NCBI RefSeq assembly: GCF_014164785.1
Contig: NZ_JACJFN010000003.1
Coordinates: forward strand, 248,001-312,000
Reading direction: 5' to 3'
Origin: Aquipseudomonas guryensis
Lineage (GTDB): Bacteria; Pseudomonadota; Gammaproteobacteria; Pseudomonadales; Pseudomonadaceae
Length of the DNA stretch: 64,000 nt
This document shows, piece after piece, positions 37,114-46,727 of the stretch; the stretch's first letter is position 1, and each line of letters begins with the position of its first letter. The position numbers were made by a program, and so were the translations under genes. A model generated the notes under the pieces. That model saw nothing but the letters and a program-made list of their open reading frames with translations. It searched no databases and was not told where the DNA came from.

Positions 37114-39681
37114 ATGAGTGATCTCTCCGCCCACACGCCGATGATGCAGCAGTACTGGAAGCTGAAGAACCAGCATCCGGATCAGCTGATGTTCTACCGC
37201 ATGGGCGACTTCTACGAGATTTTCTACGAGGACGCGAAGAAAGCCGCGGCACTGCTGGATATCACCCTGACCGCGCGCGGCTCGTCGGCCGGCCAGGCGA
37301 TCCCGATGTGCGGCATTCCCCATCACTCGGCCGAGGGCTACCTGGCCAAACTGGTCAAGCTCGGCGAGTCGGTGGTGATCTGCGAGCAGATCGGCGACCC
37401 GGCCACCAGCAAGGGCCCGGTCGAACGCCAGGTGGTGCGCATCATCACCCCCGGTACCATCAGCGATGAGGCGCTGCTCGATGAGCGCCGCGACAACCTG
37501 CTGGCCGCCGTGCTGGGCGATGAGCGCCTGTTCGGCCTGGCCACCCTGGACATCACCAGTGGCCGCTTCACCGTGCAGGAGCTCAAGGGCTGGGAAAACC
37601 TGCTGGCCGAGCTGGAGCGCCTGAGCCCAGCCGAACTGCTGATCCCCGATGACTGGCCGCAGGGCTTGCCAGTGGATAAGCGCCGCGGCACCCGCCGCCG
37701 CGCGCCCTGGGACTTCGACCGTGACACGGCACGCAAGAGCCTGTGTCAGCAGTTCGCCACCCAGGACCTGAAAGGCTTCGGCTGCGAGAACCTGACCCTG
37801 GCCATCGGCGCCGCCGGCTGCCTGCTCGGCTATGCCAAGGAAACCCAGCGTACCGCCCTGCCGCACCTGCGCAGCCTGCGCCATGAACGGCTGGATGACA
37901 CGGTGATCCTCGACGGCGCCAGCCGGCGCAACCTGGAGCTGGACACCAACCTCGCCGGCGGGCGCGACAACACCCTTCAATCAGTAGTCGACCGCTGCCA
38001 GACTGCGATGGGCTCGCGCCTGCTGACCCGCTGGCTGAACCGCCCGCTGCGTGATCGCGCGGTGCTGGAAGGTCGCCAGGACTCCATCGCCTGCCTGCTC
38101 GACCGCTACCAGTTCGAGCTGATCCAGCCGCAGCTCAAGGACATCGGCGACATCGAACGCATCCTCGCCCGCATCGGCTTGCGCAATGCTCGCCCACGCG
38201 ACCTGGCGCGCCTGCGCGATGCCCTGGCCGCCCTGCCGCAACTGCAGGACGGCATGGCCAAGCTGGATGTGCCGCACCTAGCGGAACTGGCGGTGAACAT
38301 CCGCACCTACCCGGAGCTGGCCGACCTGCTGGCCCGCGCCATCATCGACAACCCACCGGCGGTGATCCGCGACGGCGGCGTGCTGAAGACCGGTTACGAC
38401 GCCGAGCTGGACGAACTGCAGTCGCTCAGCGAGAACGCCGGCCAGTACCTGATGGATCTGGAAGTGCGCGAGAAGGCCCGCACCGGCCTGGCCAACCTCA
38501 AGGTCGGCTACAACCGCGTACACGGCTACTTCATCGAGCTGCCGAGCAAGCAGGCCGAATCGGCGCCGGCCGACTACATCCGCCGGCAGACCCTGAAGGG
38601 CGCCGAGCGCTTTATCACCCCGGAGCTGAAGGAGTTCGAGGACAAGGCGCTGTCGGCCAAGAGCCGCGCCCTGGCCCGCGAGAAGCTGCTGTACGACGAG
38701 CTGCTGGAACGCCTGATCGGCCATCTGGCGCCGCTGCAGGACACCGCTGCAGCACTGGCCGAGCTGGACGTGCTGAGCAACCTGGCCGAGCGCGCGCTGA
38801 ACCTCGACCTCAACCGCCCGCGCTTCGTCGAAGAACCCTGCATGCGCATCAGCCAGGGTCGCCACCCGGTGGTCGAGCAGGTGCTGGACACGCCGTTCGT
38901 CGCCAACGACCTGGGTCTCGATGACAACACGCGCATGCTGATCATCACCGGCCCGAACATGGGCGGTAAGTCGACCTACATGCGCCAGACCGCGCTGATC
39001 GTGCTGCTCGCCCATATTGGCAGCTTCGTCCCGGCAGCCAGCTGCGAGCTGTCGCTGGTAGACCGCATCTTCACCCGCATCGGCTCCAGTGACGACCTGG
39101 CCGGCGGCCGCTCGACCTTCATGGTCGAGATGAGCGAAACCGCCAACATCCTGCACAACGCCAGCGAACGCAGCCTGGTGCTGATGGACGAAGTGGGCCG
39201 CGGCACCAGCACCTTCGATGGCTTGTCGCTGGCCTGGTCGGCCGCCGAACAGCTGGCTAGCCTGCGCGCCTGGACGCTGTTCGCCACCCACTACTTCGAG
39301 CTGACCGTGTTGCCGGAAAGCCAGCCAGTAGTGGCCAACGTGCACCTCAACGCCACCGAGCACAACGAGCGCATCGTCTTCCTCCATCACGTGCTACCCG
39401 GCCCGGCCAGCCAGAGCTATGGTCTGGCTGTGGCGCAACTGGCCGGCGTACCGGCCCCGGTGATCGCTCGCGCCCGTGAGCACCTGGCGCGCCTGGAAAC
39501 CACCAGCCTGCCCCACGAAACGCCACGCAGCGCACCTGGCCAACCGGCAGCGCCACTGCAGAACGACCTGTTTGCCAGCCTGCCGCACCCTGTTTTGGAG
39601 GAATTGGCCAAGATCAATCCCGATGATCTGACACCGCGCCGGGCCCTGGAGCTGTTATATACATGGAAGACGCGCATCTAA
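37114..39681 (+). CDS. mutS: DNA mismatch repair protein MutS
   Basis: This is an 855-residue protein. The mismatch-binding domain I has the FxE motif in [19 protein letters not shown] (near residue 34). The lever and clamp regions follow, and the ATPase has Walker [15 protein letters not shown] near residue 615, Walker [17 protein letters not shown] and the helix-turn-helix dimerisation region at the end ([21 protein letters not shown]). MutS recognises mismatches and recruits MutL. I used the ATG at 37114 ([15 protein letters not shown]), not the longer frame from 37036. Confidence 0.97.
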   Translation: MSDLSAHTPMMQQYWKLKNQHPDQLMFYRMGDFYEIFYEDAKKAAALLDITLTARGSSAGQAIPMCGIPHHSAEGYLAKLVKLGESVVICEQIGDPATSKGPVERQVVRIITPGTISDEALLDERRDNLLAAVLGDERLFGLATLDITSGRFTVQELKGWENLLAELERLSPAELLIPDDWPQGLPVDKRRGTRRRAPWDFDRDTARKSLCQQFATQDLKGFGCENLTLAIGAAGCLLGYAKETQRTALPHLRSLRHERLDDTVILDGASRRNLELDTNLAGGRDNTLQSVVDRCQTAMGSRLLTRWLNRPLRDRAVLEGRQDSIACLLDRYQFELIQPQLKDIGDIERILARIGLRNARPRDLARLRDALAALPQLQDGMAKLDVPHLAELAVNIRTYPELADLLARAIIDNPPAVIRDGGVLKTGYDAELDELQSLSENAGQYLMDLEVREKARTGLANLKVGYNRVHGYFIELPSKQAESAPADYIRRQTLKGAERFITPELKEFEDKALSAKSRALAREKLLYDELLERLIGHLAPLQDTAAALAELDVLSNLAERALNLDLNRPRFVEEPCMRISQGRHPVVEQVLDTPFVANDLGLDDNTRMLIITGPNMGGKSTYMRQTALIVLLAHIGSFVPAASCELSLVDRIFTRIGSSDDLAGGRSTFMVEMSETANILHNASERSLVLMDEVGRGTSTFDGLSLAWSAAEQLASLRAWTLFATHYFELTVLPESQPVVANVHLNATEHNERIVFLHHVLPGPASQSYGLAVAQLAGVPAPVIARAREHLARLETTSLPHETPRSAPGQPAAPLQNDLFASLPHPVLEELAKINPDDLTPRRALELLYTWKTRI

Positions 39682-39821
39682 CGCCAAGCGGCGCAAGCTG
39701 ATAGAATCGCGCGCAATTTTACGACTGCCCGGTTTACAGCCTGAGCCGCGGCCAATTACAGAGCACCTGCAAGCCCTGCGCAGAAAGGGATCAGGCCGCC
39801 GCCCGAGGAGAGAATCGAACC

Positions 39822-40145
39822 ATGACCTTCGTCGTTACCGACAATTGCATCAAGTGCAAATACACCGACTGCGTGGAAGTCTGCCCGGTTGACTGCTTCT
39901 ATGAAGGCCCGAACTTCCTGGTGATCCACCCGGACGAGTGCATCGACTGCGCCCTGTGCGAGCCGGAATGCCCGGCCCAGGCGATCTTCTCCGAAGACGA
40001 GGTGCCGGAAGACCAGCAGGAGTTCATCGAGTTGAACGCCGACCTGGCTGAAGTCTGGCCGAACATCACCGAGAAGAAAGAAGCCCTGCCAGACGCCGAA
40101 GAGTGGGACGGCGTGAAGGACAAGCTGCAGCACCTGGAGCGCTAA
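39822..40145 (+). CDS. fdxA: Seven-iron ferredoxin FdxA
   Basis: This is a 107-residue ferredoxin with cysteine groups [18 protein letters not shown] and [12 protein letters not shown], binding one [3Fe-4S] and one [4Fe-4S] cluster. An acidic C-terminal extension is typical of the Azotobacter FdI type. It serves as a low-potential electron carrier; the partner is not defined. It is followed by a strong terminator and then by rsmZ on the other strand. Confidence 0.96.
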   Translation: MTFVVTDNCIKCKYTDCVEVCPVDCFYEGPNFLVIHPDECIDCALCEPECPAQAIFSEDEVPEDQQEFIELNADLAEVWPNITEKKEALPDAEEWDGVKDKLQHLER

Positions 40146-40163
40146 GCGCTTTCGCTGCAACGT

Positions 40164-40190
40164 AAAAGGCCCGCGCAATGCGGGCCTTTT
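40164..40190. terminator. fdxA: fdxA terminator
   Basis: AAAAGGCCCGC and GCGGGCCTTTT form a perfect 11-base-pair stem with a five-base loop and end in T's on the plus strand. Confidence 0.9.
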
Positions 40191-40214
40191 ACTGTGTGCA
40201 GGTTTTCTGCGGAC

Positions 40215-40350
40215 AAAAAAAGGGGCGGTTATTAACCGCCCACTCTTTTTTCCCTACTCCCTCTGTTTCCTGCTCATCATCCTGATGAACCGCATCCTGC
40301 GGTGGTTCCTGACCATCTTCCCTGAGGGCCTGTGCTTTTCCCTTTGCACG
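40215..40350 (-). ncRNA. rsmZ: Regulatory small RNA RsmZ
   Basis: RsmZ sequesters the translational repressor RsmA/CsrA under control of GacS/GacA. Reading the minus strand from about 40350, there are at least seven GGA-type RsmA sites in the AGGGA or CAGGA form, several in small hairpins such as CCGCAGGATGCGG and TCATCAGGATGATGA. The RNA ends with the stem GGGCGGTT/AACCGCCC (40223-40241) and seven T's at 40215-40221. A -10-like TAATAT lies at 40357-40362, and a perfect GacA box lies about 175 bases upstream of the start. The place between fdxA and rpoS is that of rsmZ in P. aeruginosa. The 5' end is an estimate. Confidence 0.92.
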
Positions 40351-40422
40351 TGGTTCATATTAGCGTTTCGCACCCGCCGAACAAGGCCACTAGTCCGCGC
40401 AAAACAAGCCAACTCCGGCTCG

Positions 40423-40452
40423 AATTGAAAAATAAATCTATATTTTTCAATT
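40423..40452. repeat. AT-rich palindrome upstream of rsmZ
   Basis: AATTGAAAAATA and TATTTTTCAATT, 12-base perfect arms around six bases, lie between the GacA box and the rsmZ promoter. This AT-rich stretch is a likely binding site for MvaT/MvaU, which are reported to repress rsmZ in P. aeruginosa, or for IHF. Confidence 0.7.
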
Positions 40453-40523
40453 AGTTAAATTTTATCGGCGTAGGAAAATGGCCCATAACCCGCGCCAACC
40501 GCCTGCAATTTCCTACAGCCTCT

Positions 40524-40541
40524 GTAAGCAATGACTTACAA
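40524..40541 (-). promoter_or_regulatory. rsmZ: GacA upstream activating sequence of rsmZ
   Basis: TGTAAGCAATGACTTACA is an exact match to TGTAAG-N6-CTTACA, the GacA-binding element placed about 180 bases before rsmX, rsmY and rsmZ start sites. Confidence 0.95.
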
Positions 40542-40555
40542 CGCCAACAATAAAA

Positions 40556-40577
40556 AACCCGGCCGAAGCCGGGTTTC
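40556..40577 (-). terminator. rpoS: rpoS terminator
   Basis: AACCCGGC and GCCGGGTT pair around CGAA, followed on the minus strand by T's. It ends rpoS before the GacA box. Confidence 0.88.
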
Positions 40578-40595
40578 TCATGTCACCAGAAGTGC

Positions 40596-41603
40596 TCACT
40601 GGAACAACGCGTCACTCGACAAGCCATTCTTCTCGAGGATCTCACGCAGGCGCTTGAGCGCTTCGACCTGGATCTGCCGAACCCGCTCACGGGTCAGGCC
40701 GATTTCCTGGCCGACTTCCTCCAGGGTGCAGCTCTCGTGGCCACGCAGACCGAAGCGGCGGATCACTACCTCGCGCTGCTTGTCGGTGAGTTCCGACAGC
40801 CACTGATCGATGCTCTGCGAAAGGTCGTCGTCCTGCAGCAATTCGCAGGGGTCGGTCGGCTTCTCGTCGGTCAGGGTATCGAGCAGGGTCTTGTCCGAGT
40901 CCGGTCCCAGGGAGACATCCACCGAAGTCACCCGTTCGTTGAGGCCGAGCATGCGCTTGACCTCGTCCACGGGTTTTTCCAGCAGGTTGGCAATCTCCTC
41001 GGCAGAAGGCTCATGATCAAGCTTCTGCGTCAGCTCGCGCGCCGCACGCAGGTAGACGTTGAGCTCCTTGACCACATGGATCGGCAAACGAATCGTGCGG
41101 GTCTGATTCATGATCGCCCGTTCGATGGTCTGACGAATCCACCAGGTGGCATAGGTCGAAAAGCGGAAGCCGCGTTCCGGGTCGAACTTCTCTACCGCGC
41201 GGATCAGCCCGAGGTTGCCCTCTTCGATCAGATCCAACAGGGAAAGACCCCGATTGACGTAGCGCCGGGCGATTTTCACCACCAGCCGCAGGTTGCTTTC
41301 GATCATGCGTTTGCGACCCGCAGGATCACCCTTCTGCGCCAGACGCGCGAAGTGCACTTCTTCCTGAGGAGTCAGTAGAGGGGAAAAGCCGATTTCATTG
41401 AGGTACAACTGGGTCGCATCGAGCGCCCGGGTGTAATCGATGTATTTGTGCTGCTTGAGACTAGTGGTCGAGTTTCTGGATTTGGCGCTGGAAAGCGGTA
41501 GCTCGGAATCCTCGCTTAACACATCTTCCAGGACGATGCCGGGCTCCATGAGCAGCACTTCATCGTCGACGTCAAACTCCGGCGCTTCTTTATTGAGTGC
41601 CAT
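40596..41603 (-). CDS. rpoS: Stationary-phase sigma factor RpoS
   Basis: This is a 335-residue sigma-38: region 1.2 ([23 protein letters not shown]), region 2 ([31 protein letters not shown]), region 3 and region 4 ([30 protein letters not shown]). It directs transcription of general stress and stationary-phase genes. As usual in Pseudomonas it follows nlpD. An AAAGGA ribosome site sits at the edge of a small hairpin just before the ATG. Confidence 0.98.
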   Translation of the reverse strand: MALNKEAPEFDVDDEVLLMEPGIVLEDVLSEDSELPLSSAKSRNSTTSLKQHKYIDYTRALDATQLYLNEIGFSPLLTPQEEVHFARLAQKGDPAGRKRMIESNLRLVVKIARRYVNRGLSLLDLIEEGNLGLIRAVEKFDPERGFRFSTYATWWIRQTIERAIMNQTRTIRLPIHVVKELNVYLRAARELTQKLDHEPSAEEIANLLEKPVDEVKRMLGLNERVTSVDVSLGPDSDKTLLDTLTDEKPTDPCELLQDDDLSQSIDQWLSELTDKQREVVIRRFGLRGHESCTLEEVGQEIGLTRERVRQIQVEALKRLREILEKNGLSSDALFQ

Positions 41604-41798
41604 TGTTGTTGTCCTTTGCTGAGTTCGACAACAAGCCCTGGCGGCGCCTATTCCAGTTTCACCTCAGGGAGAACCGGCCCCCCACGCCTGCCGAAACAGA
41701 CCTGCTGCCGTTCACTTCGCACCTGAAATAAAGCTGAATTCACTCCCTGGCAACACCCGAGCCCGTTCCTCCTACTCTGGAACAGACTAGCAGCGAGG

Positions 41799-42671
41799 TC
41801 AGCGACGTGGCAGATATTGCAGCGGATCCACAGGTTTACCCTGACGGCGAATCTCGAAGTGGAGTTTCACCCGGTCGGTTCCCGTGGAACCCATCTCGGC
41901 GATATGCTGTCCGGCTTTGACCTGCTGCCCCTCCCGCACCAGTAGCCTACGGTTATGTCCGTAAGCACTTACGTAGGTATCGCTGTGCTTGATGATCACC
42001 AGTTCGCCGTAGCCCCGTAACCCACTTCCGGCGTACACAACGGAACCATCAGACGCAGCCAAAACAGGCTGGCCCAATTCACCGGCGATATCAATTCCTT
42101 TATTCAAACTGCCGTTTGACGAGAATTTGCCGATCAGAACGCCATTCGCCGGCCAGGCCCAACCTTTCGCCGAGCGGGTTACCGGCTGCACTTTACCGGG
42201 TACAACCGGCGCCGTTACCGGCGGCTTGCTGGCCTGAACAGGGGGCGGCGAATTCTGCACCGACGGTTGCTGTGGCGCACGCGTAACCGGCTGCTGAGCC
42301 ACCACTACCGGGGGATTGTTCGGCTTGCTGACCTGGGTCACTGCCGGGGCGCTGCCTTGGGGAGAGTCGAAGCGGATGATCTGGCCGGGACGAATCACAT
42401 AGGGCGCGGGGATATTGTTGCGCGCGGCCAGCCCCTTCCAGTCCCAGCCAAAACGGAATGCGATCGAATACAGCGTATCGCCACGTTGCACGATGTACTG
42501 GCCGCCGCTGGCCTGGGGGCGCGGCTGCTGGCCGCTGGCATTGCGATCAACCACCTGTACCGGCGTAGTCGGGGAACTGCCACAACCGCTGAGCAAGGCG
42601 GCGAAAAGCAAAGCACCAAGGCCGGCTCGACCGGCAAGGCCATTTCGCTGCTGTTTGGTTGTGACTGTCAC
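41799..42671 (-). CDS. nlpD: Amidase-activating lipoprotein NlpD
   Basis: This is a 290-residue outer-membrane lipoprotein: signal with lipobox LLSGC near residue 32, a LysM domain (YIVQRGDTLYSIAFRFGWDWKGLAARNNIPAPYVIRPGQII), a Pro/Val/Gln-rich linker and a C-terminal LytM domain. The zinc ligands of active M23 peptidases are lost (NKGID in place of HxGxD, LHFE in place of HxH), so it should act as an activator of AmiC during cell separation. I chose the GTG at 42671 because AGGGAG precedes it; an ATG at 42722 would add 17 residues before the signal. Confidence 0.92.
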   Translation of the reverse strand: MTVTTKQQRNGLAGRAGLGALLFAALLSGCGSSPTTPVQVVDRNASGQQPRPQASGGQYIVQRGDTLYSIAFRFGWDWKGLAARNNIPAPYVIRPGQIIRFDSPQGSAPAVTQVSKPNNPPVVVAQQPVTRAPQQPSVQNSPPPVQASKPPVTAPVVPGKVQPVTRSAKGWAWPANGVLIGKFSSNGSLNKGIDIAGELGQPVLAASDGSVVYAGSGLRGYGELVIIKHSDTYVSAYGHNRRLLVREGQQVKAGQHIAEMGSTGTDRVKLHFEIRRQGKPVDPLQYLPRR

Positions 42672-42722
42672 CCCGAGCTCCCTATGCAGGTGTTTCTTGT
42701 AAGAGCGGCTATTGTGCCGCAT

Positions 42723-43661
42723 TTATTCGACGGAACCAGCCGCTTGCTGTTTGCGCCCGGCCAGCCACTCCAAGCCCAGCACCAGGACCACACCCGCAAT
42801 GGCCAGAAGAATAGCCAGCCAGAGCTGGGCATCCTGACCATTGAGCTGAGCGAACTGCGCCGGCAACAGGTTGTCCTGCAGCAGGGGGGTCTGCTGACCA
42901 TGGCTGTCGGTGCGCCAGGTCAGAGTCTGTTTCCACGGCCAGACCTTGTTCAGCGAGCCGAGCATCAGGCCAACCAGAAACGCCAGGGTCAGATCACGCC
43001 AGCGCGCCAGCAACCAGCTAAGTAGACGGGCAAAGCTCAGGATGCCGACCAGGCAGCCGGCAGCGAAGACCGCCAGCACACCGATATCCAGGGTTTTCAC
43101 CGCGCCCAGCACCAGGGCATACAAGCCCATCAGCACCAGCAGGAAACTGCCGGAAATGCCCGGCAAGATCATCGCGCAGATGGCAATGGCGCCGGCCAAG
43201 AACAAGCTCAGGGGATCGCTGCCCCACTGCACCGGCGAAGCCACGGTGATCCACCAGGCAAAGGCAACGCCCAGCACGAAGCTGGCGAAACGTGTCCAGT
43301 TCCAGCGCGTGATCTCACGCGCCACAAGGTGGCTGGACACCAGGATCAGGCCGAAGAAGAACGACCAGACCGGTATAGGATGCTCGGCCAGCAGCCAGGT
43401 GATAAGCCGCGCCAGACTGAAAATGCTGGTCATAATGCCGCTCAGCAGCACCAGCAGGAAGGTGGCATTGGCCGTTTGCCAGGCTTTGACGATACGCCCG
43501 CGCAGCAGCTGCAACACGGCTTCCGGCACGCTGGCGATCGAGCGCAGCAGTTCATCGTAAATGCCGCTGATAAAGGCCACGGTGCCACCGGAAACGCCAG
43601 GCACCACATCGGCCGCGCCCATCGCAATGCCCTTGGCGAAGAGCAGCAGGTAATTCTTCAT
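42723..43661 (-). CDS. DUF368 polyprenyl-phosphate transporter-like membrane protein
   Basis: This is a 312-residue protein with about nine membrane spans. It carries the DUF368 signatures KGIAMGAADVVPGVSGGTVAFISGIYDELLRSI and, in the second half, AGAIAICAMILPGISGSFLLVLMGLY. Members of this family (PopT and others) recycle undecaprenyl phosphate across the cytoplasmic membrane. The start at 43661 is chosen for MKNYLLLFAKG behind an AAGGA site. It sits between pcm and nlpD on the same strand. Confidence 0.9.
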   Translation of the reverse strand: MKNYLLLFAKGIAMGAADVVPGVSGGTVAFISGIYDELLRSIASVPEAVLQLLRGRIVKAWQTANATFLLVLLSGIMTSIFSLARLITWLLAEHPIPVWSFFFGLILVSSHLVAREITRWNWTRFASFVLGVAFAWWITVASPVQWGSDPLSLFLAGAIAICAMILPGISGSFLLVLMGLYALVLGAVKTLDIGVLAVFAAGCLVGILSFARLLSWLLARWRDLTLAFLVGLMLGSLNKVWPWKQTLTWRTDSHGQQTPLLQDNLLPAQFAQLNGQDAQLWLAILLAIAGVVLVLGLEWLAGRKQQAAGSVE

Positions 43662-43683
43662 CGTGCTTTCCTTGGCAGATCGC

Positions 43684-44319
43684 TCAGGCCACTGGTCCAT
43701 TGAGCAGCGGCACAAAGCGCACTGCATCCAGCACATGCCGGGAGTAACCGTCTTCTTCGCGGACGATCAGCAGCAGTTCCTGCACATCGCCGGCGCCGAC
43801 CGGAATCACCAGGCGGCCGCCCAGAGCCATCTGTTCGAGCAGCGCCTGCGGTACTTCTGCCGCCGCCGCGGTGACGATGATGCCGTTATAAGGGCCCAAG
43901 GCGTTCCAACCTTCCCAGCCATCACCCCAGCGGAATACCACATTGCGCAGCTTGAGTTCGGCCAGGCGCTCCTTGGCACGATCCTGCAGGCTCTGGATGC
44001 GCTCGACCGAGAACACCCGCTCAACCAGTTGCGCCAGCACGGCGGTCTGGTAGCCGGAGCCGGTGCCGATCTCCAGCACCTTATCCAACGGTCCGGCGGA
44101 CAGCAGCAGCTCGGTCATGCGTCCGACCATGTAAGGCTGGGAGATGGTCTGGTTGTGCCCGATCGGCAGCGCGGTGTCCTCGTAGGCACGATGGGCCAGG
44201 GCCTCATCGACGAACAGGTGACGCGGCGTACGGCGGATGACTTCCAGCACGTGCGGATTGGACAGACCTTCCTCGTACAGGCGCTCGATCAGGCGTTCGC
44301 GGGTGCGCTGCGAGGTCAT
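43684..44319 (-). CDS. pcm: Protein-L-isoaspartate O-methyltransferase
   Basis: Pcm repairs isoaspartyl residues in aged proteins with S-adenosylmethionine. The 211-residue form from [14 protein letters not shown] matches the P. aeruginosa protein. Motifs are [23 protein letters not shown], the SAM-binding [16 protein letters not shown] and [17 protein letters not shown]. An in-frame ATG at 44358 overlaps the surE stop (TGATG) behind a GGAGG sequence and would add 13 residues; it may be the real coupled start. It lies between surE and the DUF368 gene. Confidence 0.93.
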   Translation of the reverse strand: MTSQRTRERLIERLYEEGLSNPHVLEVIRRTPRHLFVDEALAHRAYEDTALPIGHNQTISQPYMVGRMTELLLSAGPLDKVLEIGTGSGYQTAVLAQLVERVFSVERIQSLQDRAKERLAELKLRNVVFRWGDGWEGWNALGPYNGIIVTAAAAEVPQALLEQMALGGRLVIPVGAGDVQELLLIVREEDGYSRHVLDAVRFVPLLNGPVA

Positions 44320-44357
44320 GCCGATGCCGTGGCGCTGCAGATGATCCTGGCCGCGCA

Positions 44358-45107
44358 TCAGAGCAAGCCCTCCAGCCAGCCTTCGAGGCTGGCGAAGGCA
44401 TCATTGAAGGTGCGATCCAGCTGCAATGGGGTGATAGACACGTAGCCCTGCATCACCGCGTGGAAATCGGTACCCGGGCCGCCGTCTTCGGCATCACCGG
44501 AAATCGAGATCCAGTAGCCTTCCTTACCGCGCGGGTTGACCACCTTGACCGGCGCCGCGGCACGGGCACGATGACCGAGGCGAGTCAGCTGGATGCCGCG
44601 GATACGTTCCAGCGGAAGGTTGGGCACGTTGACGTTAAGCACGCTGCGCGGCGGCAGGTCGAGCTTTTCATGAGCCTCGACCAGCTTGCGGGCGAAATAG
44701 GCGGCGGTCGGCAGGTTGTCGGTCTGCCGTGACAGCAGCGAGAAGGCAAACGCCGGGCGGTTGAGAAAGCGTCCTTCCAGGGCCGCAGCCACAGTGCCGG
44801 AATACAGCACGTCGTCGCCCAGGTTGGCGCCCAGATTGATTCCCGACACCACCATCTCCGGCACCTGCTCGAACAGGCCGTTGAGGCCCAGGTGCACGCA
44901 GTCGGTCGGCGTGCCATTGAGACTGATATAGCCATTGGGCAGGCGCGTCGGATGCAGCGGACGATCGAGGGTCAGCGAGCTGCTGGCGCCGCTCTTGTCC
45001 TCGGCTGGAGCCACGATGACGCAGTCGGCGTAGTCGGCCAGCGCGCCATGCAGCGCGGCGATACCGGGCGCCATCACCCCGTCGTCGTTGGAAATCAGAA
45101 TTCGCAT
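44358..45107 (-). CDS. surE: 5'/3'-nucleotidase SurE
   Basis: This is a 249-residue survival protein. The metal site is [14 protein letters not shown] (the two Asp of NDDG), with Ser and Asn ligands in SGASSSLTL and [23 protein letters not shown]. SurE removes phosphate from nucleoside monophosphates and short polyphosphates. The start [10 protein letters not shown] lies inside the end of truD, and the stop overlaps the possible longer pcm start, so truD-surE-pcm is a coupled operon. Confidence 0.97.
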   Translation of the reverse strand: MRILISNDDGVMAPGIAALHGALADYADCVIVAPAEDKSGASSSLTLDRPLHPTRLPNGYISLNGTPTDCVHLGLNGLFEQVPEMVVSGINLGANLGDDVLYSGTVAAALEGRFLNRPAFAFSLLSRQTDNLPTAAYFARKLVEAHEKLDLPPRSVLNVNVPNLPLERIRGIQLTRLGHRARAAAPVKVVNPRGKEGYWISISGDAEDGGPGTDFHAVMQGYVSITPLQLDRTFNDAFASLEGWLEGLL

Positions 45108-46153
45108 GGATTTTCCGTCTGCCCTGCCGGCAGTAGATCGACCAGTTCGCGCGCCACCACGGTGGCGAAGCATCCGGCCGGCAGGACGAAGTGCAGTTGC
45201 AGAATGTCAGGCTCCGGATAATGCCACGACAAGTCGCCGATGGGGAGGCGCAGGATACGCCGTTCGTGCGCCATGCCCGCTTCGACCAGCCAGTCCGCCA
45301 ATGCCTGCTCGCTCACCGCCACACCCTGCTCCAGCGCGTGCGCCGCACCGGCTGCCGGTGACGGCCCGGCGCCCCACAGCGGGCCGGTGGGATGCAGGTC
45401 AAGAATGGCCAGGCGCGGATCGCTGCACTCGGCTTCGCCGGCCATGAAAAAACTGCGACTGTCGGTGAAGGCCAGCAGATCGCCGACCGCGACCTGGTTC
45501 CAGTTGCCCGCCGCCACCCGTTCGGCCAGCACCCGGTTGAACAGGTAGCTGCGTGCCGCCGAGAGCAGGCGCGAACGCAGGTTGCGCTGCTCCGGCAACT
45601 CGTGGCGCTCGGCGAACTGGCGCGCCTCGAAGACGTTGCCGCCCTGGAAGCCAAAACGCTGCAGGCCGTAATAGTTGGGCACGCCCTGGGCCTGGATCTG
45701 CTGCAGGCGTTGCTCCAGGGCGGCCTTGTCGCCGTCGAACTGGGTCAGGCGCAGGGTGAAGCCGTTGGCCGAATGGGCGCCGCGCTGCAGTTTGCGCGAA
45801 TGCCGTGCGCTCTTGAGGATGCTCAGGCTGTGGCCTTCGGCCGCGCTCAGGTCCGGATCGGCCTTGCCCGGCAGGTGCAGGCTGAACCACTGGCGGGTCA
45901 GCGCCTGGCGATCCTTCAACCCGGCGTAGCTGATATTGCGTTGCGACACGCCCGCGGCCCGAGCCAGACGGCGCGCAGCCTCCTCGGTATTCAGCCCGCG
46001 CTTCTCTACCCACAGCCAGAGATGCTCGCCCTGGCCGGACAGCGGGATGTCGAGTACTTCGTCGACCTGGAAGTCTTCCGCCGTAGCCTTGAGCACGGCG
46101 CACCCGCAGGCCTCGCCATGGGCGTGTGGGCCGAGCAGTTGCGCCTCGTTCAT
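45095..46153 (-). CDS. truD: tRNA pseudouridine(13) synthase TruD
   Basis: This is a 352-residue protein. The catalytic Asp lies in [18 protein letters not shown] near residue 80; other family segments are [20 protein letters not shown] and [30 protein letters not shown]. It converts U13 of tRNA-Glu to pseudouridine. Its start overlaps the end of ispF and its end overlaps surE. Confidence 0.96.
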   Translation of the reverse strand: MNEAQLLGPHAHGEACGCAVLKATAEDFQVDEVLDIPLSGQGEHLWLWVEKRGLNTEEAARRLARAAGVSQRNISYAGLKDRQALTRQWFSLHLPGKADPDLSAAEGHSLSILKSARHSRKLQRGAHSANGFTLRLTQFDGDKAALEQRLQQIQAQGVPNYYGLQRFGFQGGNVFEARQFAERHELPEQRNLRSRLLSAARSYLFNRVLAERVAAGNWNQVAVGDLLAFTDSRSFFMAGEAECSDPRLAILDLHPTGPLWGAGPSPAAGAAHALEQGVAVSEQALADWLVEAGMAHERRILRLPIGDLSWHYPEPDILQLHFVLPAGCFATVVARELVDLLPAGQTENPCEF

Positions 46154-46623
46154 GCTTTCACCAGCAGTGCCACGGTGTGTACCGCGATGCCTTCTTCACG
46201 ACCGGTGAAGCCAAGCTTCTCGGTGGTGGTGGCCTTGACGTTGACCTGATCCAGCTCGACCTGCAGGTCGGCGGCGATCAGCCCGCGCATGGTCTCGATA
46301 TGCGGCGCCATCTTCGGTGCCTGGGCGACGATGGTGGCGTCGACGTTGCCGACCAGCCAGCCCTTGGCATGGATCAGGCCGAGCACATGGCGCAGCAGCG
46401 CACGGCTGTCGGCGCCCTTGAAGGTCGGGTCGGTGTCCGGAAAGTGCTTGCCGATATCGCCCAGCGCCGCGGCACCGAGCAAGGCATCGCTGAGCGCGTG
46501 CAGCAGCACGTCGCCGTCGGAATGGGCAACCAGACCGAATTTATGTGGAATACGCACGCCGCCCAGGGTGATGAAATCGCCCTCGCCGAAGCGGTGCACG
46601 TCGTAGCCATGGCCGATACGCAT
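46150..46623 (-). CDS. ispF: 2-C-methyl-D-erythritol 2,4-cyclodiphosphate synthase
   Basis: IspF closes the cyclodiphosphate in the MEP pathway of isoprenoid synthesis. The 157-residue protein has the metal site GYDVHRF (D8, H10) and [30 protein letters not shown], and the C-terminal [16 protein letters not shown]. The start MRIGHGYDV is the conserved one, but it stands directly after a hairpin and six T's with no clear ribosome site (see the terminator entry). It overlaps truD by four bases. Confidence 0.96.
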   Translation of the reverse strand: MRIGHGYDVHRFGEGDFITLGGVRIPHKFGLVAHSDGDVLLHALSDALLGAAALGDIGKHFPDTDPTFKGADSRALLRHVLGLIHAKGWLVGNVDATIVAQAPKMAPHIETMRGLIAADLQVELDQVNVKATTTEKLGFTGREEGIAVHTVALLVKA

Positions 46624-46654
46624 AAAAAACAACGCCCTGAATATGTCAGGGCGT
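46624..46654 (-). terminator. Intrinsic-terminator hairpin abutting the ispF start codon
   Basis: On the minus strand ACGCCCTGA, CATAT, TCAGGGCGT form a nine-base-pair hairpin, followed by TG and six T's that run directly into the ATG of ispF at 46623. It has the form of a terminator for fghA transcripts and would also act on any transcript entering ispF. Confidence 0.75.
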
Positions 46655-46673
46655 GATTCTAACCGGATTGCCC

Positions 46674-46727
46674 CGTAGCCCGGATGAAATCCGGGGAGCC
46701 AATATTCCGGATTTCATCCGGGCTACG
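46674..46727. repeat. REP-like palindrome at the 3' end of fghA
   Basis: Two perfect 21-base arms (46674-46694 and 46707-46727), each containing GTAGCCCGGATGAAATCC in opposite orientation, surround 12 bases. The right arm supplies the TAG stop codon and the last codon of fghA. This is a repeat type I know from intergenic regions of several pseudomonads. Confidence 0.85.

Noticed and set aside
41799..42671. NlpD as an active M23 endopeptidase
   Set aside because: Zinc ligands of the LytM domain are replaced (NKGID, LHFE), so an activator role is the better reading.
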